Assembly (NCBI GenBank): GCA_947577075.1 | Contig: CANPTW010000003.1 | Span: 61,121-125,120 of the forward strand | Origin: an uncultured Oscillibacter sp. | Lineage (GTDB): Bacteria; Bacillota; Clostridia; Oscillospirales; Oscillospiraceae | Direction: 5' to 3' | DNA length: 64,000 nucleotides | Part shown: piece after piece, positions 53,943 to 61,685 of the stretch | Layout: every line of letters begins with the position of its first letter | How positions within the stretch are numbered: the stretch's first letter is position 1 | Made by a program: the position numbers and the translations under genes | Notes under the pieces: generated by a model | Databases searched by the model: none | Told to the model about the DNA's origin: nothing | Seen by the model: the letters and a program-made list of their open reading frames with translations, nothing else

Positions 53943-54131
53943 AGAGACTGTACAGCCGGGCCTTGGACCAGGGGGAGGGGGAAACTTGTCCCCTTGGCGG
54001 GACCAGGGCTGCGGCTTTGAGAACTGCATCCGCCGGCTCGTCGGCGGGGCTGCCGGCGGCGGCCTTAAGCGGCCGCTCCGGGCGGCGAACGCGCAGCCGA
54101 CAACATTCTTTCCTTTAGGAGGTCTTCTGCC

Positions 54132-54803
54132 ATGAAGCTGAAAAAAATTCTGCTCTGCGTCCTGGCCCTGGCGCTGCTGACGCTGCCCGTCTCCGCCCAC
54201 GGCTGCCACGGCGGCGGCCATCACGGAGGGGCCGTCCGCCCCGCCCGCCCCGTTACCGTCTGCACGGTGGAGGGCTGCACCGCCGCCGGGCGGCACGTCC
54301 ACGGCGGCGTCACCTATTGCGGCTATCCCCATGAAAGCGGCGTTTGTGACAACAACTGCCGGGCCCTTTGCCCGCTGGAGGGCTGTCCCGAAATCGGGCG
54401 GCACACCCATAACGGCGTTACCTACTGCGGGTATGCCCACGTGTCCGGGTTCTGCGACGGCGCCTGCCGGACCCTTTGCACGGAGGAGGGCTGCACCGCC
54501 GTGGGGCGGCATGAACACAACGGCGTCGTCTACTGCGGCTATTCCCACGAGGGCGGCTTCTGCGACGGCGCCTGCCGGGCCCTCTGCACGGTGGACGGCT
54601 GCACCGTCGCCGGGCGGCATGATCACGGCGGCGTCCGCTGCTGCGGCTATGCCCATCCGGGCGGCTTCTGCGACGGCACCTGCCGGGCCCTCTGCCCCGT
54701 GGAGGGCTGCACTGTCGCGGGGCGGCATACCCACAACCACGTGTCCTACTGCGGGGACCGCCATTCCATCGGCTTTTGCGAGGGCGCCTGCCACAGCGCT
54801 TGA
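54132..54803 (+). CDS. Secreted protein with five 36-residue Cys/His repeats
   Basis: A 223-residue protein. The signal peptide KLKKILLCVLALALLTLPVS is probably cleaved after VSA at 22. A His/Gly linker follows (HGCHGGGHHGG, 23-33), then five uninterrupted repeats of exactly 36 residues at 44-79, 80-115, 116-151, 152-187 and 188-223. The pattern is C-x4-C-x5-H-x-H-x5-C-x3-H-x4-C-x3-C. Each unit supplies five Cys and three His (core GRHxHNGVTYCGYAH and GFCDGACR). RBS AGGAGG precedes the ATG. It has its own promoter and is followed by a DUF1540 gene. I do not recognise the family. Extracellular zinc or other metal binding, or a disulfide-rich rod, is the likely biochemical meaning. Confidence 0.85.
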   Translation: MKLKKILLCVLALALLTLPVSAHGCHGGGHHGGAVRPARPVTVCTVEGCTAAGRHVHGGVTYCGYPHESGVCDNNCRALCPLEGCPEIGRHTHNGVTYCGYAHVSGFCDGACRTLCTEEGCTAVGRHEHNGVVYCGYSHEGGFCDGACRALCTVDGCTVAGRHDHGGVRCCGYAHPGGFCDGTCRALCPVEGCTVAGRHTHNHVSYCGDRHSIGFCEGACHSA

Positions 54804-55033
54804 CGTTTCCCGGATGCCTGCGGGACCGCAAAAAGCGGTCCCGCTTTTTGCTGCCAAAATTTGCACCGTCTTAAACCGCGCATACTCTCTTTTCTCCGGC
54901 GCACACTAGGAAGGCGCTGATGGAGCGTCGGGCTTCCATCAAACTGCGAAGACGGCGCTGAGGCGTCCCTTTGCACTGGGGAAGAGCGGCGGACCTCAGC
55001 GCCTTGAAAATCTTCACGCAGGAGGAACCGATC

Positions 55034-55225
55034 ATGACCAAGGACTGCACCAACGGCGGCTGTGCCTGCACGCCCAACCAGAGCATCAAATGCACGGTAA
55101 ACAACTGCGCCAACCACTGCCAGGACACCGGATACTGCGGCCTGAGCACCATCCAGGTGGGCACCCATGAGAGCAACCCCACCATGGTGGAGTGCACGGA
55201 CTGCCAGAGCTTCAAGCTGAAGTAA
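55034..55225 (+). CDS. DUF1540 domain protein
   Basis: A 63-residue protein from the ATG at 55034 (RBS GGAGGAACC). It has a Cys-rich N-terminus (DCTNGGCACTPNQ) and the DUF1540 core CTVNNCANHCQDTGYC, then STIQVGTHES and a final CTDC. Such small proteins are common in Clostridia and are thought to bind a metal through the conserved Cys. It lies 230 bases after the Cys/His repeat gene in the same direction, so both may answer to the same signal; no separate promoter was identified. Confidence 0.85.
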   Translation: MTKDCTNGGCACTPNQSIKCTVNNCANHCQDTGYCGLSTIQVGTHESNPTMVECTDCQSFKLK

Positions 55226-55285
55226 GCGGGCTCGCCCTCCCGGCCCATCCCGGGCCGGGAACTACATAGGGAAGGAGGCGGCGCG

Positions 55286-55639
55286 GTGAAAGGAAGCTGG
55301 ACGGCCCGAATTGCCGGAGGGGCGGCGGGCCTTGCGAACGGCCTGTTTGGCGGCGGCGGGGGGATGGTCTTCCTGCCCATTCTCTCCCGCTGGGGGAACC
55401 TGAGCCAGAGGAAGCTGTACGCCACCTGCGTGGGGGTTATTTTTCCGGTCTGCCTGGTGTCCGCGGCGGTGTATGTGTGGCGGGGCGGCGTTTCCCTGGG
55501 GGCGGCCCTGCCTTATCTGGCCGGGGGGCTCATTGGCGGATGGCTGGGGGGGAAGCTGTACGGGAGGGTTTCCACGAAGCTCCTCAAGTGGCTCTTTGCC
55601 GCCTTCCTCTTTTATGCGGGGGTGAAATATCTGCTGTGA
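55286..55639 (+). CDS. TauE/SafE-type transporter, N-terminal half protein
   Basis: A 117-residue membrane protein starting with GTG at 55286 (RBS GGAAGGAGG). About four membrane segments are present, with the half-repeat motif GGAAGLANGLFGGGGGMVFLP near the N-terminus and YLAGGLIGGWLGGKLYGRVS later, typical of one repeat of the TauE/SafE (DUF81) family of anion exporters. Normal members have two such repeats in one chain of about 250 residues. Here the second repeat is a separate gene overlapping by four bases (GTGA), so the two probably form a heterodimer. The substrate (sulfite, sulfonate or another organic anion) is unknown. Confidence 0.82.
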   Translation: MKGSWTARIAGGAAGLANGLFGGGGGMVFLPILSRWGNLSQRKLYATCVGVIFPVCLVSAAVYVWRGGVSLGAALPYLAGGLIGGWLGGKLYGRVSTKLLKWLFAAFLFYAGVKYLL

Positions 55640-55998
55640 CAAACTGGATGATTCCCTTCCTCTGCGGCCTGGGGGCCAGCGTGATCTCCGCCTGGGGCGT
55701 GGGGGGCGGCACGCTGCTGCTGCTGGTGATGACGCTTTTCCTGGGCGTGGACCAGCGGACGGCCCAGGGCATCAACCTGCTCTTTTTCCTTCCCACCGCT
55801 GCCAGCGCCCTGGTCTGCCACGCCAAGGGGGGATATCTGGACAAGCCCACGCTGAAGGCCGCCGTGCCCGCCGCCATAGCCGCCGCCCTGGCGGGGGCCT
55901 GGGTGTCCAACGCGGTGGACGTGGAGATCCTCCGCAAGCCCTTTGGGGTGTACCTGCTCATCTCCGGGGCCGGCCTTGTCTGGCCGAAGAAGGAGTAG
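55636..55998 (+). CDS. TauE/SafE-type transporter, C-terminal half protein
   Basis: A 120-residue membrane protein starting with GTG at 55636 inside the stop of the preceding gene. It again has a TauE/SafE repeat: CGLGASVISAWGVGGGTLLL, RTAQGINLLFFLPTAASAL and a C-terminal VEILRKPFGVYLLISGAGLVW, with four membrane segments. The GTGA overlap is exact and each gene has its own start, so this looks like a stable split rather than a frameshifted pseudogene. A strong terminator follows. Confidence 0.82.
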   Translation: MTNWMIPFLCGLGASVISAWGVGGGTLLLLVMTLFLGVDQRTAQGINLLFFLPTAASALVCHAKGGYLDKPTLKAAVPAAIAAALAGAWVSNAVDVEILRKPFGVYLLISGAGLVWPKKE

Positions 55999-56043
55999 CG
56001 CTTTGCCGCGGCTCAAAGGGCCCCGCTTCCCGCAATCGGCCCG

Positions 56044-56074
56044 CCGCCCTCCTGACGGAGGGCGGTGCTTTTTT
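56044..56074 (+). terminator. Rho-independent terminator after the split transporter
   Basis: A perfect 9-bp stem CCGCCCTCC/GGAGGGCGG with a TGAC loop and a six-T run (56069-56074). Confidence 0.9.
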
Positions 56075-56124
56075 GCCCTCCGGGGGGATTTGACAAATAC
56101 CTGCCAAATATTTCGGAAAAGTCC

Positions 56125-56153
56125 TTGCAATCCGGTTTGGTTTGTGATATCCT
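56125..56153 (+). promoter_or_regulatory. rplS promoter and leader
   Basis: TTGCAA (56125-56130), a 17-bp spacer and TATCCT (56148-56153). About 88 bases of leader follow, with a GC-rich pairing around GCCGCGCGCGG/CGCCGCGC. Firmicute rplS genes often carry an L19 autoregulatory leader; this could be one, but I cannot match the consensus by eye. Confidence 0.5.
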
Positions 56154-56247
56154 ATTCAGGCTACAAAGGGCGGTCCTCTGCCGCGCGCGGAACGCCGCGC
56201 ACCGATAAGCGGGTAAGAACGCCTATAATAACAGGAGGAAATCACCC

Positions 56248-56589
56248 ATGGATCTGATCAAGGAACTGAACAAAGAGGCGCTGGGCAAGGAGACGCCCAA
56301 GGTGCAGATCGGCGACACCGTCCGTGTCCACGTGAAGGTTAAGGAAGGCTCCCGCGAGCGTATCCAGGTCTTCGAGGGCACCGTCATCGCCAAAAAGCAC
56401 GGCGGCATTGAGGAGACCATCACGGTCCGCCGCATCTCCTACGGTGTGGGCGTGGAGAAGGTTTTCCCCGTTCACTCTCCCTCCATCGACACCATCCAGG
56501 TCGTCCGCAACGGTTCCGTCCGCCGGGCCAAGCTGTACTATCTGCGGGGCCGGGTCGGCAAGGCTGCCAAGATCAAGGAGAAGCTGTAA
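56248..56589 (+). CDS. rplS: 50S ribosomal protein L19
   Basis: A 113-residue protein with the L19 hallmarks [55 protein letters not shown] and [17 protein letters not shown]. It sits at the 30S-50S interface. RBS AGGAGG. Monocistronic here, with its own promoter and terminator; the usual trmD/rimM neighbours are absent. Confidence 0.98.
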   Translation: MDLIKELNKEALGKETPKVQIGDTVRVHVKVKEGSRERIQVFEGTVIAKKHGGIEETITVRRISYGVGVEKVFPVHSPSIDTIQVVRNGSVRRAKLYYLRGRVGKAAKIKEKL

Positions 56590-56603
56590 GCTCCAAGAGA
56601 ATG

Positions 56604-56631
56604 AAAGAGAGGCTCCGGCCTCTCTTTTTTT
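56604..56631 (+). terminator. rplS terminator
   Basis: AAAGAGAGGC pairs with GCCTCTCTTT over a TCCG loop and continues into a T-run to 56631. Confidence 0.92.
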
Positions 56632-56762
56632 CGCGCCCTTTCCTTGGGACGGTCCGGAGGTCCCCGGGGGCGGGCCGCAAAAAAGAGTGGGTCCCCCGCT
56701 GTACAGCAGGCGGCGGTTTGTGGTATAATAGAAAAAACGGTCGAATTGTGGAGGGAAGCGCT

Positions 56763-57716
56763 ATGAACGACGAATTGGAGCTGGGGCGCCGGGAACCGGC
56801 CGCCCGCCCCCTGGAGGAGGCGGCGCCCGCCGGAGAAAGGCGGAGGACGCCACCCGGCCCCCGGAGACGGCCCCGCGGGAACGGGCTGAGCATCCTGGCC
56901 CTGGTTATCTCCGTCCTTGCGCTGGCGGTGGCCGGGACGGCGCTGTGCCTTGTCCTGCGGGGGGAGGAGGAGCTTCCGCCCGACGTCCCGGAGACGGTCA
57001 CCTTCCAGTTTGGGGACCTGGTCCTGACGCCGCTGGAGGGGATGCCCCTCAACCCCTATGACAAGAGCGCCTTCGGCCTGGATGGGAAGGGCCGGGTTAC
57101 CTATGAGCAAAGCGGGCGGCGGGCCAGAGCGGGCGTCGACGTGTCCACCCATCAAAAGGACGTTGACTGGCAGGCGGTGGCGGCGGACGGTATCGAGTTC
57201 GCCATCCTCCGCCTGGGGCACCGGGGCTACAGCGAGGGGGGCCTGTTTTTGGACCAGACCTTTGAGCAGAACCTCCGGGGCGCACTGGACGCCGGGCTGG
57301 AGGTGGGGGTCTATTTCTTCTCCCAGGCCGTCACGCCCGAAGAGGCGGAGGAAGAGGCGGACTATGTGCTGGAGGCCCTGGACGGGCAGGCGCTCGGCTT
57401 TCCCGTGGCCTTCGACTGGGAGCCCATTTCCGGCGATGAGGCCCGCACCGACGGCGTGGACGGAGAGACGATGACCCGGTGCGCCGCCGCGTTCTGCAAG
57501 CGGATTGAGGACGGGGGCTATCGTCCGGCGGTCTATTTCAACCAGACGCAGGGGTATCTCCGCTACGACCTGCGGGAGCTGACGGACTACGCGCTGTGGC
57601 TGGCGGAGTACGACGCCGTGCCGGATTTTTACTATCACTTTGATCTGTGGCAGTACTCCCACACCGGCCGGGTGGACGGCATCCAGGGAAACGTGGACTT
57701 GGACCTGGCCTTTTGA
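56763..57716 (+). CDS. GH25-family lysozyme with membrane anchor
   Basis: A 317-residue protein from the ATG at 56763 (RBS GGAGGG). The N-terminus is Pro/Arg-rich (1-40), a membrane segment lies at about 43-65, a linker at 66-115, and a GH25 barrel from about 118 (AGVDVSTHQKDVDWQAVAAD, FAILRLGHRGYSEGG, VGVYFFSQAVTPEEAEEEA, FPVAFDWEP with catalytic Asp/Glu, LWQYSHTGRVDGI). It hydrolyses peptidoglycan outside the membrane. TATAAT preceded by TTGTGG (about 56720-56731) is a likely -10. It is convergent with the riboflavin operon, with paired CGGAAGCC/GGCTTCCG repeats between them. Confidence 0.93.
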   Translation: MNDELELGRREPAARPLEEAAPAGERRRTPPGPRRRPRGNGLSILALVISVLALAVAGTALCLVLRGEEELPPDVPETVTFQFGDLVLTPLEGMPLNPYDKSAFGLDGKGRVTYEQSGRRARAGVDVSTHQKDVDWQAVAADGIEFAILRLGHRGYSEGGLFLDQTFEQNLRGALDAGLEVGVYFFSQAVTPEEAEEEADYVLEALDGQALGFPVAFDWEPISGDEARTDGVDGETMTRCAAAFCKRIEDGGYRPAVYFNQTQGYLRYDLRELTDYALWLAEYDAVPDFYYHFDLWQYSHTGRVDGIQGNVDLDLAF

Positions 57717-57808
57717 CGGGTTCGGCCTTGCCTGAAAGAGGGCGGAACGCCTCTCGGAAGCCTCCTCCCGGGGGTTCCGATTTTAAAGTCTCTCCCCGGG
57801 GGCTTCCG

Positions 57809-58276
57809 TTAGCCCTCCAGCGACCGGATCAGGTTCACCATCTCGATGGCGGCCTCGGCGCAGTCGGCTCCCTTGTTGCCCGCCTTGGTGCCCGCCCGCT
57901 CGATGGCCTGCTCGATGGTGTCCGTGGTCAGCACGCCGAAGAGCACGGGAACGCCGCTTTCCAGGGACACGGCGGCGATTCCCTTGGACACCTCCGCGCA
58001 GACATAGTCGTAATGACTGGTGCTGCCCCGGATCACCGCGCCCAGGGCAATCACCGCGTCATACTTCCCGCTCTTTGCCATCTTGGCGGCAATGAGCGGG
58101 ATTTCAAATGCCCCGGGGACCCAGGCCACGGAGAGATCCTCCTCCCCCACGCCGTGGCGCAGCAGCACATCCCGGCAGCCGCTGAGCAGCTTCGAGACGA
58201 TGAACTCGTTGAACCGGGCGGCGACCACACCGATTTTCGCCCCTTCAGCGACCAGCTTGCCCTCATAAATCTTCAT
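57809..58276 (-). CDS. ribH: 6,7-dimethyl-8-ribityllumazine synthase
   Basis: A 155-residue enzyme with the lumazine synthase blocks [55 protein letters not shown] and [20 protein letters not shown]. It condenses 3,4-dihydroxybutanone-4-phosphate with the ribityl pyrimidine to give lumazine, normally as a 60-mer or pentamer. Last gene of the riboflavin operon, 18 bases after ribBA. Confidence 0.97.
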   Translation of the reverse strand: MKIYEGKLVAEGAKIGVVAARFNEFIVSKLLSGCRDVLLRHGVGEEDLSVAWVPGAFEIPLIAAKMAKSGKYDAVIALGAVIRGSTSHYDYVCAEVSKGIAAVSLESGVPVLFGVLTTDTIEQAIERAGTKAGNKGADCAEAAIEMVNLIRSLEG

Positions 58277-58294
58277 AACAGAGTCCTCCCTTAA

Positions 58295-59497
58295 TTAGTA
58301 GTCTATAAGATGGCCCATGCGGTTCTGCTTCGTCCGCAGGTAGAACAGATCCTCCGCGGTGGCGGCGACCTGGATGGGCACCCGCTCCGTGATCTCCAGC
58401 CCGAAACCGGAGAGCTGGTACACCTTGTCCGGGTTGTTGGTCAGAAGCCGCATGGTCCGGACCCCCAGGTCCCGGAGAATCTGGGCGCCCACCCAGTATT
58501 CCCGCAGGTCCGGGGCGAAGCCCAGCTCCACATTGGCGTCCACCGTGTCAAAGCCCTTTTCCTGGAGGGCGTACGCCTTCAGCTTGTTGATCAGGCCGAT
58601 GCCCCGGCCCTCCTGGCGCATATAGAGCAGCACGCCCCGGCCCTCCGCGTTGATCTGGCCCAGGGCCGCGGCCAGCTGCTGGCCGCAGTCGCAGCGGCGG
58701 GAGCCGAACACGTCCCCGGTGAGGCACTCGGAATGGACCCGGCAGAGCACGTTCTCCCCGCCGCCCAGGCTGCCTTTCACCAGGGCCACATGGTGTTCCC
58801 CCGTCAGGTCGTTGACGTAGCCGTAGATCCGGAAGTCCCCATACCGGGTGGGCATCCGGGCGGCGGCCTCCCGGACCACGTGCCGGTCATGGCGGCGGCA
58901 GTAGTCCTGGAGCGCCTTGATGGTGGTCACCTTCAGCCCCCATTCCTTCGCCTTTTCCAGGAGCTCGGCGGTGCGCATCATGGTGCCGTCCTCCCGCATG
59001 ATCTCGCAGCACAGCCCGCACTGGGCCAGCCCCGCCAGGCGGCAGAGGTCCACCGTGGCTTCCGTGTGGCCGTTCCGGGCCAGCACGCCGCCCCGCCGGG
59101 CCACCAGGGGGAAGACGTGGCCGGGGCGGCGCAGCTCCCCGGGCTTTGTGGCGGGGTCCGCGCACCTGCGGCAGGTGTAGCCCCGTTCCTCCGCCGAAAT
59201 TCCGGTGGTGGTGTCCGCGTGGTCAATGGATACCGTGAAGGCGGTGCCGTGGTTGTCGGTGTTGACTTTTACCATCTGCTCCAGGCCCAGCCGGGCGGCC
59301 ACCTCGCCGCTCATGGGGGTGCAGATCAGGCCTTTGGCGTGGACCGCCATGAAGTTGACGTTTTCCGTGGTGGCAAACTGGGCGGCGCAGATCATGTCCC
59401 CCTCGTTCTCCCGGTCCGGATCGTCGATGGAGATGATAATGCGGCCCGCCCGCAGCTCCTCCAGGGCCTCTTCCACCGTGCAGCAGGGATATTCCAT
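58295..59497 (-). CDS. ribBA: Bifunctional DHBP synthase / GTP cyclohydrolase II
   Basis: A 400-residue fused protein from the ATG at 59497 (RBS AAAGGAGG; an upstream TTG overlaps that site). The N-terminal RibB domain (1-200) has [11 protein letters not shown] and [14 protein letters not shown] with HTEATVDL. The C-terminal RibA domain (205-400) has [20 protein letters not shown] with zinc Cys, [13 protein letters not shown] and RLLTNNPDK. It supplies both precursors of riboflavin, from ribulose-5-phosphate and GTP. It lies between ribE and ribH. Confidence 0.97.
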   Translation of the reverse strand: MEYPCCTVEEALEELRAGRIIISIDDPDRENEGDMICAAQFATTENVNFMAVHAKGLICTPMSGEVAARLGLEQMVKVNTDNHGTAFTVSIDHADTTTGISAEERGYTCRRCADPATKPGELRRPGHVFPLVARRGGVLARNGHTEATVDLCRLAGLAQCGLCCEIMREDGTMMRTAELLEKAKEWGLKVTTIKALQDYCRRHDRHVVREAAARMPTRYGDFRIYGYVNDLTGEHHVALVKGSLGGGENVLCRVHSECLTGDVFGSRRCDCGQQLAAALGQINAEGRGVLLYMRQEGRGIGLINKLKAYALQEKGFDTVDANVELGFAPDLREYWVGAQILRDLGVRTMRLLTNNPDKVYQLSGFGLEITERVPIQVAATAEDLFYLRTKQNRMGHLIDY

Positions 59498-59517
59498 AGG
59501 GTAAAACCTCCTTTGGG

Positions 59518-60159
59518 TCAAAATCCGTTTTGGATGAGAAAGTCCAGTGTGACGCGGCTCTCCGGCTCCTCCCGGGGCCCCAGCAGCCGCTCCACGTATT
59601 TGCCGATGATGTCCGTCTCCAGGTTCACGGCGTCCCCCGGCCGCTTTTGGCCCAGCACCGTCACGGCGGCGGTGTGGGGGATCAGGGAGACGGAAAAACG
59701 GTCCGCCTCCGCCGAGGCCACCGTCAGGCTGATTCCGTCAATGGCGACGGAGCCCTTTTCCACAATATAGCGCAGCAGCTTTGGCGCGGCCCGCACCGTG
59801 TACCACACGGCGTTGTCGTCCCGGCGGGTGGCGGCGATGGTCCCCACGCCGTCGATGTGGCCGGAGACGATGTGCCCGCCGAAGCGCCCGTCCGCCGCCA
59901 TGGCCCGCTCCAGGTTCACCGGACTGCCGGGGACCAGCGCTCCCAGCGTGGAGCGGTTCAGGGTTTCGTGCATCACGTCGGCGGTAAAGCCGCCGCCGTC
60001 CCGCTTCGTGACGGTGAGGCAGACCCCGTTTACCGCCACGCTGTCCCCGATGCGCAGGCCGGACAGCACCAGGGACGCTCCGATGGACAGCTCCGCGGAG
60101 CGGGCTCCCCGCCGGACAGCCCGGACGGCGCCCAGCTCCTCAACAATGCCCGTAAACAT
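59518..60159 (-). CDS. ribE: Riboflavin synthase alpha subunit
   Basis: A 213-residue enzyme with two lumazine-binding repeats: [15 protein letters not shown] and [13 protein letters not shown] in the first, [14 protein letters not shown] and [12 protein letters not shown] in the second. It dismutates lumazine to riboflavin as a trimer. Its start overlaps the end of ribD by 20 bases, and ribBA follows after 20 bases. Confidence 0.97.
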   Translation of the reverse strand: MFTGIVEELGAVRAVRRGARSAELSIGASLVLSGLRIGDSVAVNGVCLTVTKRDGGGFTADVMHETLNRSTLGALVPGSPVNLERAMAADGRFGGHIVSGHIDGVGTIAATRRDDNAVWYTVRAAPKLLRYIVEKGSVAIDGISLTVASAEADRFSVSLIPHTAAVTVLGQKRPGDAVNLETDIIGKYVERLLGPREEPESRVTLDFLIQNGF

Positions 60160-61246
60160 CCGTTTCCACCTCTCCTTCCAGCAGGAAATCCGCCCCGATC
60201 CGGGAGACGGTTATGCGCCCCAGCTCCGCCGCCTGGAGCGGGAGGGCAACGCCCGGCCCGCCCACCGGGGACTTGGCGGCGGCTCCGCCGAAGAGCTTCG
60301 GGGCGATATAGGCCTGGACCCGCCGGACCAGTCCGGCCTCCAGCATGGCCCAGTTCAGCGTTCCGCCGCCCTCCAGCAGCACGCTGTCAATCTCCGCCGC
60401 GCCCAGCCGGTCCATCAGCGCCGCCAGGTCCACACGCCCGCCCCGCAGCGGCAGGGACCAGACCCGGCACCCGGCCGCTTCGAAGGGCGCGGCCCGCTCC
60501 GGCTCCAGGGGGCCGCAGGCCAGAACGGTGGGAACCTCCCCGGCGGTGCGGACGATCCGGCTGCCGGGGGGCGTTTGCAGGCGGGTGTCGCAGACGACCC
60601 GAAGAGGATTCCGGCCCCCTTCCATCCGGCAGGTCAGCAGCGGGTCGTCCGCCAGCACCGTGCCCACCCCCGCCAGAATGGCGGCGTTGGCGTGGCGGTC
60701 CCGGTGGACCCTCCGCCGGGCCTCCTCTCCGGTGATCCACTGGGAGGCCCCGGTACGGGCGGCAATTTTCCCGTCCAGGGTCATGGCGTATTTCATGGTC
60801 ACATAGGGCCTTCCCGTGCGGATATAGTGGAAAAAGGCCGGGTTCAGGGCGTCGCACTCCGCCCGCAGGACCCCCGTTTCCACCTCCACGCCGTGGGCGC
60901 GGAGGATGTCCGGCCCCTTTCCGGCGGCCAGGGGGTTGGGGTCCGGAGAGCCCACTACCACCCGGCGGATTCCCGCCTCCAGAATCGCGCTGGTGCAGGG
61001 GGGCTGCCGCCCATGGTGGCAGCAGGGCTCCAGGGTTACGTACAGGACGGCTCCCTCCGGGGACTCCCGGCAGTCCTTCAGGGCCTCCCGTTCCGCGTGG
61101 AGCCCGCCCAGGCGGCGGTGCCAGCCCCGCCCGATGACCCGGCCCTCCTTTACCAGGACGGCCCCCACCACCGGGTTGGGGTTCGTCCAGCCCCGGCCCC
61201 GCTCCGCCAGGGAGACGGCCAGGGCCATGTAATCCGCATCCTTCAT
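60140..61246 (-). CDS. ribD: Bifunctional diaminohydroxyphosphoribosylaminopyrimidine deaminase / reductase
   Basis: A 368-residue protein from the ATG at 61246 (RBS TGGAGG). The N-terminal deaminase domain has zinc ligands in LHAEREAL and LEPCCHHGRQPPC. The C-terminal reductase domain starts near RPYVTMKYAMTLDGKIA and includes LAGVGTVLADDPLLTCR and DSVLLEGGGTLNWAML. First gene of the riboflavin operon, downstream of an FMN riboswitch and two hairpins. Confidence 0.97.
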   Translation of the reverse strand: MKDADYMALAVSLAERGRGWTNPNPVVGAVLVKEGRVIGRGWHRRLGGLHAEREALKDCRESPEGAVLYVTLEPCCHHGRQPPCTSAILEAGIRRVVVGSPDPNPLAAGKGPDILRAHGVEVETGVLRAECDALNPAFFHYIRTGRPYVTMKYAMTLDGKIAARTGASQWITGEEARRRVHRDRHANAAILAGVGTVLADDPLLTCRMEGGRNPLRVVCDTRLQTPPGSRIVRTAGEVPTVLACGPLEPERAAPFEAAGCRVWSLPLRGGRVDLAALMDRLGAAEIDSVLLEGGGTLNWAMLEAGLVRRVQAYIAPKLFGGAAAKSPVGGPGVALPLQAAELGRITVSRIGADFLLEGEVETDVYGHC

Positions 61247-61268
61247 TGCATTTGCCTCCAAAAGGAAA

Positions 61269-61296
61269 GTGCCTTGAACAAAATCGTTCAAGGCAC
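61269..61296 (-). promoter_or_regulatory. Hairpin just before the ribD ribosome site
   Basis: A perfect 11-bp stem GTGCCTTGAAC/GTTCAAGGCAC with a 6-base loop is followed on the minus strand by TTTCCTTTTGGAGG, so it stands immediately in front of the Shine-Dalgarno. It may act as a second weak terminator or tune translation. Confidence 0.55.
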
Positions 61297-61329
61297 CGTG
61301 GAACGGACGCAGAACCCGCGCCCCGGAGC

Positions 61330-61362
61330 AAAAAACCCTGGAACGGCAGATTCGTTCCAGGG
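61330..61362 (-). terminator. Riboswitch-controlled terminator of the rib operon
   Basis: On the minus strand CCCTGGAACG pairs perfectly with CGTTCCAGGG across a 7-base loop and runs into six Ts (61335-61330). It lies about 45 bases after the FMN aptamer, the expected place for the expression platform. Confidence 0.9.
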
Positions 61363-61405
61363 CGCAGCTCTATGGGCGCAGGCAGTTTATCCCCTGCGTA
61401 CACAC

Positions 61406-61513
61406 GATCTTCTCCTATCAGACTATACGGTCGGCCTCGGAATTTCACCGAGTCGTGCCTTGCGGCTTATGGGCTTTACCACCGGTGGGGAATTGCACCC
61501 CGCCCCGAAGATC
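61406..61513 (-). ncRNA. FMN riboswitch (RFN element)
   Basis: The minus strand carries the conserved aptamer. P1 GATCTTC (61513-61507) is closed by GAAGATC (61412-61406). Inside are GGGGCGGGGTGCAATTCC, CACCGGTGGTAAAG, the GCCGCAAGGC-type stem, GACTCGGTGAAATTCC, GAGGCCGAC and TATAGTC. These match the known RFN consensus in order. It precedes ribD and should cause termination or block expression when FMN is bound. Confidence 0.95.
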
Positions 61514-61604
61514 CTGATTCAATTGAGGCAAGTATACGCCTCGCGTTTCGGTTTGTCAACCGTTTTTCTCCCCGTCCTTTCTGCCGGCAAAATGATTTTA
61601 GCGC

Positions 61605-61633
61605 TTGCGGCCCGTTCCGTTCTATGATATAAG
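61605..61633 (+). promoter_or_regulatory. Promoter of the SorC-type regulator gene
   Basis: TTGCGG (61605-61610), a 17-bp spacer and TATAAG (61628-61633). Confidence 0.5.
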
Positions 61634-61685
61634 TAAGACCATACCATAAGGAACACGGAACACGCCGTCGATGAGGAGCATGCTT

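Noticed and set aside
54132..54803. Tandem DNA repeats in the Cys/His gene as a non-coding satellite
   Set aside because: The period is exactly 108 bp (36 codons) in one frame, synonymous positions vary, and there are a signal peptide and ribosome site, so the repeat is a protein repeat.
55286..55998. TauE/SafE pair as one gene broken by a frameshift
   Set aside because: The second half starts with its own GTG in a GTGA overlap and each half is a complete four-segment repeat; a frameshift error cannot be excluded without relatives but is not the simplest reading.
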